DNA from: Mariniphaga anaerophila | Lineage (GTDB): Bacteria; Bacteroidota; Bacteroidia; Bacteroidales; Prolixibacteraceae | Length of the DNA stretch: 64,000 bases | Assembly (NCBI RefSeq): GCF_900129025.1 | Contig: NZ_FQUM01000001.1 | Location: forward strand, 186,001 to 250,000 | Reading direction: 5' to 3' | The notes under the pieces: generated by a model | Databases searched by the model: none | Told to the model about the DNA's origin: nothing | The model's input: the letters and a program-made list of their open reading frames with translations, nothing else | In this document: one piece after another, positions 41,732-51,604 of the stretch | Layout: the number at the start of each line of letters is the position of its first letter | How positions within the stretch are numbered: position 1 is the stretch's first letter | Made by a program: the position numbers and the translations under genes

Positions 41732-44083
41732 ATGGATGGTTTTTTTCGAAAGAGTTTTTTGTTGTTTTTCGTGAGTCTTATGCTCACGAATTCCGACTTG
41801 CTCGTGGCGCAAAACTCAATTTTTCATGAAGACTTAGAAGCGGAGAATTGTCCGGAAAGTAATTATAACTATGGAACGTTCAAAAGCTCATCAAATGCTT
41901 ATTGGTGGACATATAAAGATTGCAGAAAAGCAACAGGAACATATACGATAGAGGGCAAAAGCCTGATTCTTAAAAATAACACGGGAAGCGTAGAATCCTC
42001 TTGGCTTAATGGTGGAGTCAATTATGTTTCATTTAAAGTTAATAAGTGTTGGTCCTCCAATGAAAAAAGAGTATTTAAACTGGAAATAATTCCGGATAAT
42101 GGAAGTTCCACAGTCTCACAACAGTTTTCTTTGGATGGAAATATTGCTGAAGACACTGAATACTCTCTTGATAATATAAATATTCAAGGATTATTCAAAA
42201 TAAAAATTTCTAACCTAACTTCATCTACAGCGATAGTTGTAGATGAAATTAAGTGGCAAAGTTACGGGATAGTGTCTGAAACGTGGGAAACTAATATTTT
42301 ATCTGATTTTGAAGCTGATCCCGAAAATAGTGTTTTATATGATTACTCATATGCGGGCTATAAAGGTGGGGAAGAGGCTTTTCCTGATGTTGCCGAAATT
42401 GCTGTAGTAACAGATTTTGGAGCAGTGGCTGATGATTTAATTGATGACACCCAGGCTTTTCAGGATGCTATCGATTATGCGGCGTCTCAAGGAGGAGGGG
42501 CCGTTGTTATCCCGAAAGGTAAGTTCCTGTTCAATGCTGCAGCTGATGATTCTTATGTTACAATGAAAGACAATGTAGTTCTGAAAGGAAGTGGAAACGC
42601 AGAAGATGGAACTATTCTATTTCTAGCTAATTACATTAATGAAGCTTATGGACGCGGAATGATTTATGCTGCCTCCGGTAGTTTCGTCGGTGCTCCCTAT
42701 CTTTCTGTTACCAAAAACGCAGCTAAAGGCAGCCACCTTCTAACCGTAGCTTCAACAAACGGATTGGTTGCCGGAGATGCTGTGCGCTTACGGATGTTTA
42801 ATCCAGCAAAGAATGGTGAAAGACAAGATGACTTAAGCCGATTATTGTCTCATCCGTTGCCCCCTGAAACAACCTGGACATTTTATAAGAGATTTTCTCC
42901 ATTCGAATGCTTTTTTGAAATTGAAGAGGTGGTAGATGGAAAAACGGTAAAATTGAAGGAATCTTTAATGCAAACAATATCAACAGAGTGGAATCCCAGA
43001 TTGGAAAAACTAACTTTTATTGAAAATGTGGGTATTGAAAACCTCAGGCTCGAGTCTGATTTTCAGGGAGGATACAGCCATCATTTAAATTGGGAAGTTG
43101 ATTATGGTTGGTGTGGAATAGAATTAGCGAATGTCAAGAACGGATGGGTTAAGGATTTGGTTATTAAAAATATGGTATGCGATATACAAATAGCTTCTTC
43201 AAAAAATGTTACCGTTCAAAATGTTGTAATAGAAGGATTGGATGGACATCATGGTGTAAAAACTCCTTCTTCGTCTTTTTGCTTGGTTAAAGATGTTTTT
43301 TTTAATGCATTCAGAACACATACTGTTGGTACGGAAGGGGGTGCGCACGGCAATGTATTTACTAACATTGGAATAAATTACCTCGATGGAATGATCGATT
43401 TTCACGGAGGCGGTTTTGCATCCCACAATCTTTTTGAATGTATTAATAATGTTTATACTTATGGCGGAGGAGCTGAACAAAATATGCCACACTCCGGTCA
43501 ATACAATGTTTTTTGGAACCTGATAGGTTCTAAGAAACAAGATTCGAGAAGGCCCGGCATGGACTTCTTTTCCGGGCTATGGAACTACTGGGATTATTAT
43601 TCTAAGTATGGGTTAAATTACGAATGCTATAAACTATATCCCAAAAGTGTGTTAGCCGGCGTTTATCATCCCGACTATTTAATGGAAGTAGAACACAGCA
43701 CTACCGACCGGTCTGATGAATGGATAGAAATCGAAGGGTTCAATCAAGAAGGCATAAGGCCGGCATCGTTATATCATTACCAGCTAAACAACAGATTGTC
43801 GGGATATAATGATGTTGTCTCGAGCAACAAAAAACTGAATAAGCAAAATGTGAATACATCAGGAAAGGCTTTGTATGCAGTAGAGCAGGGCGTTATTTTT
43901 GATGAACACTTTGGGAAGAGTAAACTCACAGTGTACGATATTCAGGGAAAGGTCATTGCTTCTTCAAAGGTTAATATAAATAAAGGATATATGTATCCAT
44001 TGAATATTCCTTTTGGCATTTATATTATCTCAATAGAAGGTGAGAGAGGGAACTATGTTGAGAAGGTAGTAAAAAACAGATAA
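41732..44083 (+). CDS. Right-handed beta-helix protein with T9SS sorting domain, candidate lyase 1
   Basis: This 783-residue protein has a signal peptide (about 1-27), one beta-sandwich module (about 28-188), [20 protein letters not shown] and a Pectate_lyase_3-like start of a beta-helix ([20 protein letters not shown], then [16 protein letters not shown]). The helix core has [15 protein letters not shown] (about 449), [14 protein letters not shown] (about 504), [15 protein letters not shown] (about 556) and [15 protein letters not shown] (about 584), then [17 protein letters not shown]9SS sorting domain is at the end. It shares all these blocks with the next two genes. Uronate-polysaccharide lyase activity is inferred from the GH105 in the locus; a GH28-like hydrolase is the alternative. 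DUF4955-type annotation is likely. Confidence 0.75.
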
Positions 44084-44100
44084 TCAAAAATGTTATCAAA

Positions 44101-46911
44101 ATGAAATACAGGTATTTAATAACAATAATAGCATTGCTGGTTGTGACATTTAGGCCTGCTAATGCTCAAATAAAATTGCAGGCTATTGAGGATTGCTACA
44201 TTAATAACGGCGAATTCGCTAATGATAATTTTGGTGATGCCACCAAACTGTTAATTAAGAATGGAAGTGCAGGTTATACACGCGAAATACTTTTAAAGTT
44301 TAGAAACAAAAAGAATATAGAGGTTAAAACGGCAGTGTTATTTGTTCGCGGAAGAAACTTTGCGAAAGACGATAAAAAGCTAATAATCGACGTATTGGGC
44401 TCTGACTCTAATTGGAAAGAATCAAAAGTAAACTGGAACTCCAAACCGAAAGCTTATGGTACGATTGGAACTTTTGAACTTATTGCCACACCTAAAAGTG
44501 AATGGCATACAGTTGTTTTGGATGCCGACTATGTAAACAAGCATTTGCAAGAGGGCAATTTGTCCGTAACGTTGGTTCAAAAAGAAAACAATGGTTTAAT
44601 GGGGTTTATTTTATCCAAAGAATCAGAATGGGCGGGAAAGATTGGTGGTATGCAGGCTTACCTCGAATTAAACGGAGAGTTGCCTGAGAACAATGAAAAC
44701 ACTGATGCTACTTTAAATGCAACTGTATCACCGGAAATATCTCAAGAAGTAATTTTGTCAGGTCCTAAAACTATTTCTGTAACAACAGATTATTCGATTA
44801 GCCCAAATGGCTTTAGCACAGAAGAGTTAATTGTAAAGGGCAGCAGCGATCCTCAGAAGCAGGTTGAATGTTTTTTGAGTTACGATATAGGCAGTATAGA
44901 CGGGTATGTGGTAAAAGCATCTCTATATCTGAATGCAAAAGCACTTCAGGGGGCTGCAAACATACAATTATACGACGGAAAAGGCAGTAAGCTGACAACG
45001 CCCGTTACATGGGAAAAGAGACCTTCAACAATGTCGAATGTCGGGAATGTCACAATCGACAATAACGATGAATTTAAATTGTATCAAATAGACATCTCTA
45101 AGTTTGTGCGAACAAACCATAATACGGGAAAGCAGTATTGCACTATTTTATTGAAAGGAGACGACAATGGTAACCCTGTTGAGATAGGTTCTCTTGCCTC
45201 TAACAGCAAAAGATCTTTTTTGGTAGTTAACACCATCGACAGGAAAAAGCAGGAAACTCATTCAGATCAAGCTCTTGCCCCTGTGTACCCTGATGTAAAA
45301 GAGGATAACAGGTTATGGGAGCAGTGGATAAAAAAGAATCCTTTGCCCGAAAATGGTTGGGTGCCCGAATTATGGAAAAAATATGTTTGCCAGGGAGGAA
45401 TCTCTCAATTGCACAATTTTTCTTATGCTGGTTATAAATATGGAGAAGAGGCTATTCCGGAAATTCAAAATGTACGCTTAAAAGTTACTGATTTTGGTGC
45501 TGTTCCTAACGATGAAATTGACGACACAGACGCCATTCAAAAAGCTTTGGATAAAATTTCTAATAAAGGTGGGGTACTGTTGTTCCCTAAAGGAAAATAC
45601 ATTATAAACGGAGATGTTGACGAATTTAAAAAGTTAACGCTTAACAGTAGCAATGTAATTATCAGGGGAGAAGGTTCCGGAAATGATGGAACAGTGTTGT
45701 TTATGGCTAATAAGTTTCTGCCTCCTGATGGGTGGGGAGACTTTATTTTTGAGGTAGGAAATAAAAAACCACACCTGGAAAACAAAGCTTTCACTGAATT
45801 AAGCCAAAACGCCAGAAGAGGTACATTTCAAATAGAAGTAGAAGATGCAAGTAATTTTAGTAAAGGAGATAATATACAAATATATTTAAAGTCTCATGTA
45901 GTTAATGGAAAGCGTCAGCAAGAATTAGGTCAGATTTTAACTTATCCATTAGTTCCTGAAATTGAGTGGACCAATTTTAAAAAATTTAGTCCTTACAACA
46001 CGTTTAATCAGATTGTTAGTATAAACAACAACACAATAACTCTGAAAAAGCCGTTGGATATAGATATGGATCTCAAGTGGAAGCCAACAGTAAAAAGGCA
46101 GGCTTTTTATGAAAATATCGGTTTTGAGAATATTCGTTTTGAAGGAAATTGGCATGGGCCATATATCCATCACGGCTCCAGAGAGATGGATTATGGATGG
46201 TGTGCGTTGCGTATTGCTAATGCGTGCAATAGCTGGGTGAAGAATGTGGCATTTCATAACTTAACATGGGATTTAACAGTTTTAGAATCAGCTAACGTAA
46301 CCGTACAGAATGTAACGGTTTCCGGAACTGATGGCCATCATGGTATTAAAGCACCGGGCTCAAGCAGTGTGCTTGTAAAAGACTGTGAATTCACTGCTCA
46401 TCGAACACATAATATTGGAGGATCTGGTGCGATGGATGGGTGTGTGTTTACGAATATAAAAATAACCGATCCTCATGGTACTATTGATTCGCATGGAGGA
46501 GGCTTTCCTGTGTATAACCTTTTTGAAAATATTACCAATGTAAAAGTGTCGGGAGCAGGCTCCATTGATAACATGCCACATATGGGGAGAGAAAATGTGT
46601 TTTGGAATTTGCATGCTCAAGCAAAAGAAAAGTCAAGCCACCATTCGGAACTTGATAATGAATTCTTTCCATATGGTGTCTGGAATTATTACGACAGCAT
46701 TAAAAAGCGGGGAGGAATATCTTTCGATTGTTACAAGCTATACCCGGGAAGCGTGGTTATTGGAGTGTACAACGATGCTAAAGCACTTCAGATCGGACAA
46801 AATTCTGAAGATAGAAACGAAGATTTTATTTATGTTGAAGGTCTTAACAGAACAAATGTATGGCCGGCTTCGCTGTATAATGCTCAATTTAATATGCGAC
46901 TAAAAAAGTAA
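44101..46911 (+). CDS. Right-handed beta-helix protein with two CBM96/DNRLRE-like domains, candidate lyase 2
   Basis: This 936-residue protein has a signal peptide ([23 protein letters not shown]). Two DNRLRE/CBM96-like domains follow (about 24-196 and 215-380), recognisable by [42 protein letters not shown] and the matching second set ([24 protein letters not shown]). Then [39 protein letters not shown] and the beta-helix with [15 protein letters not shown] (about 690), [14 protein letters not shown] (about 743), [14 protein letters not shown] (about 795), [15 protein letters not shown] (about 823) and [16 protein letters not shown]. No T9SS domain or lipobox, so probably periplasmic or secreted otherwise. 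Paralogue of its two neighbours. Confidence 0.75.
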
Positions 46912-46918
46912 TGTCAAA

Positions 46919-48643
46919 ATGAAAATATTCAGTTATGTTTTGGGACTGCTGTTGATGATAACATCATGTGAAAACAGCAAACACAATCAGTTATTTCTAG
47001 ATTTTAAAGAAAAGGGGGTAGATGCTTTGTTACCTGACTTTTCGTATGCCGGATACAAATATGGCGAGACTTCAGTTCCTACTGAAAAAGGAAATGAATA
47101 TGATGTAACCGATTATGACATTTACCCGGATATCGATACGGATCAAATACAAAAAATTCAGGCTTTAGTAGATTCTGTGGGTCGAAACGGTGGCGGAGTA
47201 ATTTTTTTCCCGAAAGGAGAATATTTATTTAACGCGATAGACGGGGAACGGAATTTTCTGTCAATCGATTATTCTCACATCACATTACGAGGTGAACAAG
47301 GGACACAATTTGTAAAATGCCAAACATTAATACAGTTAGAAAAAGAACCATGGTTAAGCCCCGCTATTATACGTGTTGGAAATAAGATACAAGGCAGTGA
47401 GAAATTTTGGGGGTTAGATAGTAAATACAATAGCGGAACTGCTGATAGTTGCGAAATATATCATCCAGATTACCTTGTAAGTTTGAAAGAGTCGGCACGA
47501 AAGGGAAGCACACAAATAATTACCGAAAATAATTCTTTTATAAACAGTGGTGATTTTGTACTTGTAGCTATGTACGGCCAAAAGGATGATGAAAGCCTGA
47601 TAAAAAGGATACTGAGTCCTTGGAAGGAATTCGAATCCTACATGACGTCAGCACTAGAATCTGATGAAAAAAGTATGCCCTCATATCAATGGTTGGTTGA
47701 AGTAGAACAGACAAAAGGAGATACCATCTGCTTAAAACAACCCTTGAGGGAAACAATAGATATGAAATATGATCCTGTTGTGGCTAAAGTTCCGATGCTT
47801 ACCGAAGTGGGACTCGAAAATATTGAATTTACCAGTCGTTGGAATGGACATTACTGTCACCATGGTTGTGAGGGGTCAATAAACAGAGAGGCTCTAATTA
47901 TGGACTATGGCTGGAATGCTATTCAATTTGTAAGAGTTGCGCATGGGTGGATTTCAAATGTTAAGATTAAGGATTATGTAAATCCCATTTATATTCTTGA
48001 CTCCAGAAATGTGACCATCGATAACTTGGTATTAGACGGAGCCAACGGGCATAGTGGCGTTAAGTTCTATTCTCATGCCTGTGATAATTTATTGCAAAAC
48101 GCGGTTTTTAAAGCCAGTTATACTCATATGGTTAGTTTAGAGGGTAATGCATATGGAAATGTTGTAAGAAAAATAAAATATGACACAGAAGGAAATGTAT
48201 CGAGAGGTGATTTTGATTTTCATGGGTTCAGCTATAAGTCATTTTCCCCACCTTCATGCAACCTTTTTGAACTGATCGAAGGTTTTGGTCATATAACTGG
48301 AGGTGGTGCATTGGAGAATCTGCCTCATACAGCTGCTAAGAATACTTTCTGGAATGTTTCTTTAGATGGACTTAAAAATGGCGACGATGTGTTTCAATAT
48401 TGGGTATATGAATTTGAGAGATTTGGTTCTCGAAAAAGTTACGATGATTACAAATATTTTCCCGGGACTATCCTGGTTGGTGTAAAATCAACACAAGGCG
48501 AACTGGTCATAGACAAGAGAAAAGACACTTGGAATAAAGACTGGATATATGTTGACAGGTTAAATAACTCTGTTTCACCTCTGTCTTTGTATGAAGCACA
48601 GCGTAATTACCGGCTTAAAAACAACAGTGCAGCTAAGAAGTAG
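46919..48643 (+). CDS. Right-handed beta-helix lipoprotein, candidate lyase 3
   Basis: This 574-residue lipoprotein (MKIFSYVLGLLLMITSC) starts its mature part almost directly with [19 protein letters not shown], then DVTDYDIYPDIDTDQIQKIQ and GGGVIFFPKGEYLFNA. The core has HHGCEGSINREALIMDYGWN (about 314), DGANGHSGVKFYSHACDN (about 376), FDFHGFSYKSF (about 433) and ENLPHTAAKNTFWNV (about 466), then DYKYFPGTILVGV. It is the most compact member of the three and lacks extra binding domains. Compared with the other two it has Ser for the second His of GHHG and Phe-Ser for GG of DFHGGG. Lipidation suggests a periplasmic or surface anchored enzyme. Confidence 0.75.
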   Translation: MKIFSYVLGLLLMITSCENSKHNQLFLDFKEKGVDALLPDFSYAGYKYGETSVPTEKGNEYDVTDYDIYPDIDTDQIQKIQALVDSVGRNGGGVIFFPKGEYLFNAIDGERNFLSIDYSHITLRGEQGTQFVKCQTLIQLEKEPWLSPAIIRVGNKIQGSEKFWGLDSKYNSGTADSCEIYHPDYLVSLKESARKGSTQIITENNSFINSGDFVLVAMYGQKDDESLIKRILSPWKEFESYMTSALESDEKSMPSYQWLVEVEQTKGDTICLKQPLRETIDMKYDPVVAKVPMLTEVGLENIEFTSRWNGHYCHHGCEGSINREALIMDYGWNAIQFVRVAHGWISNVKIKDYVNPIYILDSRNVTIDNLVLDGANGHSGVKFYSHACDNLLQNAVFKASYTHMVSLEGNAYGNVVRKIKYDTEGNVSRGDFDFHGFSYKSFSPPSCNLFELIEGFGHITGGGALENLPHTAAKNTFWNVSLDGLKNGDDVFQYWVYEFERFGSRKSYDDYKYFPGTILVGVKSTQGELVIDKRKDTWNKDWIYVDRLNNSVSPLSLYEAQRNYRLKNNSAAKK

Positions 48644-48705
48644 GAAAGATATAATTTTTCAAGAATTATAGCCGGGTTCAATAATGTGTATTTGAGCAGG
48701 GCTAA

Positions 48706-48745
48706 GAGCAGGAGGGAAACTATTTTATTTTCCTCCTGCTCGGTT
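48706..48745 (+). terminator. Terminator at the end of the polysaccharide locus
   Basis: GAGCAGGAGGGAAA (48706-48719) pairs with TTTTCCTCCTGCTC (48728-48741) with a single G-U. The T-run after it is short (GGTTT), but the stem is very strong. It marks the end of the operon started at 32213. Confidence 0.75.
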
Positions 48746-48835
48746 TAAAATTCTATTTGAAAAAGCTTTTCTATCTTGTTTTCAAGGAATACAGAAAAAA
48801 ATTCTGCCCGGAATTGCACTAATTTCTAAAATGGG

Positions 48836-49075
48836 TTACGTCGCTTCCTCACTTTTTTTATCGCCTTTCCGAATTTTCTGCTCTAATTCTTTAATGACTT
48901 TTTTCAATCTGGCAATTTCAATATTGTATAAAACGAAGCCAGAAATAAAGCCAATCCAAAGAATTGCACTCCCATTTGGGTAGTGCTGTAATTTAAAGAA
49001 CGCACCAATCAGAACCAATAACGCAGAAACACCGAAAAGTACATTCATTAATTTTTCAAGTTGTTTGTCTTTCAT
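48836..49075 (-). CDS. Small membrane protein resembling the GldL membrane region
   Basis: This 79-residue protein has two membrane helices (VLFGVSALLVLIGAFFKLQHY and AILWIGFISGFVLYNIEI) followed by a charged coiled-coil tail (LKKVIKELEQKIRKGDKK). The GAFFKLQHYPNG stretch at the end of helix one resembles the A-x-FKIxHWPG motif in the membrane part of GldL, the T9SS/gliding motor protein. It lacks the long cytoplasmic domain of GldL, so it is not GldL itself. It stands alone, antisense to its neighbours. Function unknown. Confidence 0.65.
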   Translation of the reverse strand: MKDKQLEKLMNVLFGVSALLVLIGAFFKLQHYPNGSAILWIGFISGFVLYNIEIARLKKVIKELEQKIRKGDKKSEEAT

Positions 49076-49501
49076 CGCTTTTTTTCATTTAATTGTCAGT
49101 TACATTTATAGTGATGCTTTTTAGCAATATCCATCAGGGGTTCTCGTAAAATGTTGCTCCGTAAAAATAGGAATTTTAGCGTATCGCTCTTCAACTTTTT
49201 ATTCTAAAAGTAAATGCTGACAGCCGGTTGTTCACTCCGTTTTTAAATTATCCAATACGAGTACGGTTCCTTTTGAAACTGCTCTCTCGTTTTTGCTCAT
49301 GAAACGAATTCCTTTGGGTTGCGAAGGGCAGACATCATGGGCAATTCCTTTGAGCTGGGGCACACTTTATTATTTTTTATTCGATATTTGTGGTTTATTA
49401 TTATTGTTTAGTAAAAAATATCGTCAAATAGTATTTTTTCGTAAATCATGCTTTGTGTTTCTGTTTATGAATGCTAAGTGTGCATTTAATATTGTTGCCT
49501 T
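49076..49501. other. 426-bp spacer upstream of the TPR regulator
   Basis: I see no supported gene. It must hold the promoters of the small membrane protein (minus strand) and the TPR/LuxR-type regulator. A partial direct repeat, AATTCCTTTG followed by GGTTG or AGCTG, occurs at 49309 and 49340. Confidence 0.35.
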
Positions 49502-51112
49502 ATGAAACCAATTTTCTTCATATTACTTGTATTTGCCAGTTTCATTGCATTTAGTCAAAACCAAATACTCGTTGACAGCCTAACTGTAAAATACGAAAAC
49601 ACAACCGAAGACACAGTTAAAATGTCGGCGCTGGAAGAACTATACAAATTATATTTTCGGACAGATAATTATGTTGCGCTGAATTATGCCGAGAAAATTT
49701 TAGTACTGGCTAAACGCGCCAATAACGACATGTACAAAAGCACAGGCCTTTACTATAAAATGCTGTCGTATATGTATATAGGCAACTATGAAAAATGTCT
49801 GGAATTAAATATGGAAAGGCTGGAATTGAATAAACGTAAAAACTACATTGCCAGTATTTTTGGAACATATCACGACATAGGTGTTACCTATGATCGGTTG
49901 CGCCAGTTCGATTTAGCACTTGAATTCTATTTTAAAGCACTAAACACTTATTACGAGAATTATGAGGCGAATTCAAAAGAGTTTTCCTTATTTAAAATCC
50001 AATCATTATATAATAATATCGGCAATATTTACAGTTCAAACGGAGATTTGGAGAAAGCCGAACAATACTACAAAAAAGGAATATCTATTTGTATTCAGAA
50101 AAAGGATTTTTTGAACCTGGGAACTGGCTACAATAACCTGGGAAAGGTTTACATGGAAAAAAATGACGACAAAGCGCTATGGTATTTAACCCGCGCACTT
50201 CAAATCAGAGATTCAATAAACGACGAAAACGGACTGGGAACTTCTCACACATTTATGGCTCAGTACTATTTTTTAAAAGACAACTATAACACAGCTATAT
50301 CGCACGCACGTAAAGCTTTTGGTATCGGGAAAAAAATTCAGTCACTTTCTATTGAATCCGAAAGTGCTTCGGCGCTGGCCAATGCATACAACGGCCAGCA
50401 AAAATATGATTCTGCCTTTTTTTACTATAAAATCCATAAAAATCTAAATGATAGTATTATCAATAACGAAACCTATAGTAAAATAGAAGGCATGAAGTTG
50501 CAAAACGAATTTGAAATTCAGACCCAGAAACAAAAACTGGAGTCGCAAAAAGTCAAATTCAGGTTTGTTACTTTTATATTGTTATTGGTATTGGCGCTAA
50601 TTGTTCTGTTTCTGTTAATACGATATTTCAGAGAACGAAAAGAACGAATAAGCTCTGAAAACAAAGATTTGAAAATGGAAGTTGAATTAAAAAATAAGGA
50701 ATTAACTTCCATTGCCATGCAGCAAATGCGAACAAATAACCTGGTCGATTCCATTAAAGAACGCCTGTTGTTATTAAAAAAGAAAGTAACCCCGGATCAA
50801 AAAGAGCAAATACAAAAGATAATCATGGAGTTGCATGCACTCTCTGACAAAGAAGTCTGGGACGAATTTGAATTACGCTTTCAGCAGGTACACGAAGTTT
50901 TTTATAACAACCTGAAAAGCAAATTTCCACAGCTTTCTCCCTCTGAAATTAAACTGGCTGCATTTCTTCGGTTAAACATGACTTCGAAAGACATTTCGTC
51001 GTTAACCGGGCTTAGCGTTAAAAGCATTGAATCGTCGAGGTACCGGTTGCGAAAGAAATTGGGAATAGCGAAAAAAGAGATTAACCTGGTAAATTTTTTA
51101 ATGGAAATATAG
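49502..51112 (+). CDS. TPR sensor with LuxR-type HTH, membrane-bound transcription regulator
   Basis: This 536-residue protein has a signal peptide (MKPIFFILLVFASFIAFSQ) and six to seven tetratricopeptide repeats (about 40-330; for example SLYNNIGNIYSSNGDLEKAEQYYKKGI and GYNNLGKVYMEKNDDKALWYL). One membrane helix follows (FVTFILLLVLALIVLFLLIRYF, about 352-375), then a coiled coil and a C-terminal LuxR/GerE-like helix-turn-helix (LSPSEIKLAAFLRLNMTSKD and the recognition helix VKSIESSRYRLRKKL). This architecture is common in Bacteroidota and links a periplasmic TPR domain to DNA binding. The downstream giant protease gene is a possible target. Confidence 0.88.
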   Translation: MKPIFFILLVFASFIAFSQNQILVDSLTVKYENTTEDTVKMSALEELYKLYFRTDNYVALNYAEKILVLAKRANNDMYKSTGLYYKMLSYMYIGNYEKCLELNMERLELNKRKNYIASIFGTYHDIGVTYDRLRQFDLALEFYFKALNTYYENYEANSKEFSLFKIQSLYNNIGNIYSSNGDLEKAEQYYKKGISICIQKKDFLNLGTGYNNLGKVYMEKNDDKALWYLTRALQIRDSINDENGLGTSHTFMAQYYFLKDNYNTAISHARKAFGIGKKIQSLSIESESASALANAYNGQQKYDSAFFYYKIHKNLNDSIINNETYSKIEGMKLQNEFEIQTQKQKLESQKVKFRFVTFILLLVLALIVLFLLIRYFRERKERISSENKDLKMEVELKNKELTSIAMQQMRTNNLVDSIKERLLLLKKKVTPDQKEQIQKIIMELHALSDKEVWDEFELRFQQVHEVFYNNLKSKFPQLSPSEIKLAAFLRLNMTSKDISSLTGLSVKSIESSRYRLRKKLGIAKKEINLVNFLMEI

Positions 51113-51604
51113 AACAATACTATTTCCCATCTGGGTGCAAATTGCGGCAAAATTTTCGAATAAATGTTCAAAACAACGCCCCCGTCTGTTACAAAAATCA
51201 TTATGGCAAACAATAAAAATATGGAATTGACAGCAAAACACAGGTTTTTATTTAACATTGAAAGGCTGAAGATTCCACATCGACAAATCAAAATGCATTT
51301 TTATTCATATTTTTTACATTTAAAATGAATACTGAAAATTAGAAGTTTGCATCGTTATTGAGTGGTATTGCATGGGTGTGTGCATAATATTGTTGTTGTG
51401 CTGCGCCATGCAAGTGGATTTTTTTCGAGGCTGTTTCTTTTTAATAATGGCTTTTCGTGTGGCTTCCCAAAACAATTGTAAATCGATTTTAAATAAACTT
51501 GTGTTTAAGAACAGCTTTTTTGACGGGGTAATCTCAATTTCCCCGCCGTGTTGGGCTATGGCGCATTTTGAATTTCAGAAATTATATTCCATAAATAAAT
51601 TAAT
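51113..51604. other. 492-bp spacer upstream of the giant protease gene
   Basis: Only weak open frames occur here (for example 51372-51608 on the + strand), without protein-like features, so I treat the stretch as non-coding. It should contain the protease promoter; no perfect TAnnTTTG box is seen. No terminator is evident after the regulator gene. Confidence 0.4.

Noticed and set aside
49293-49505. 70-codon ORF upstream of the TPR regulator
   Set aside because: No conserved pattern, and the translation looks like random AT-rich sequence.
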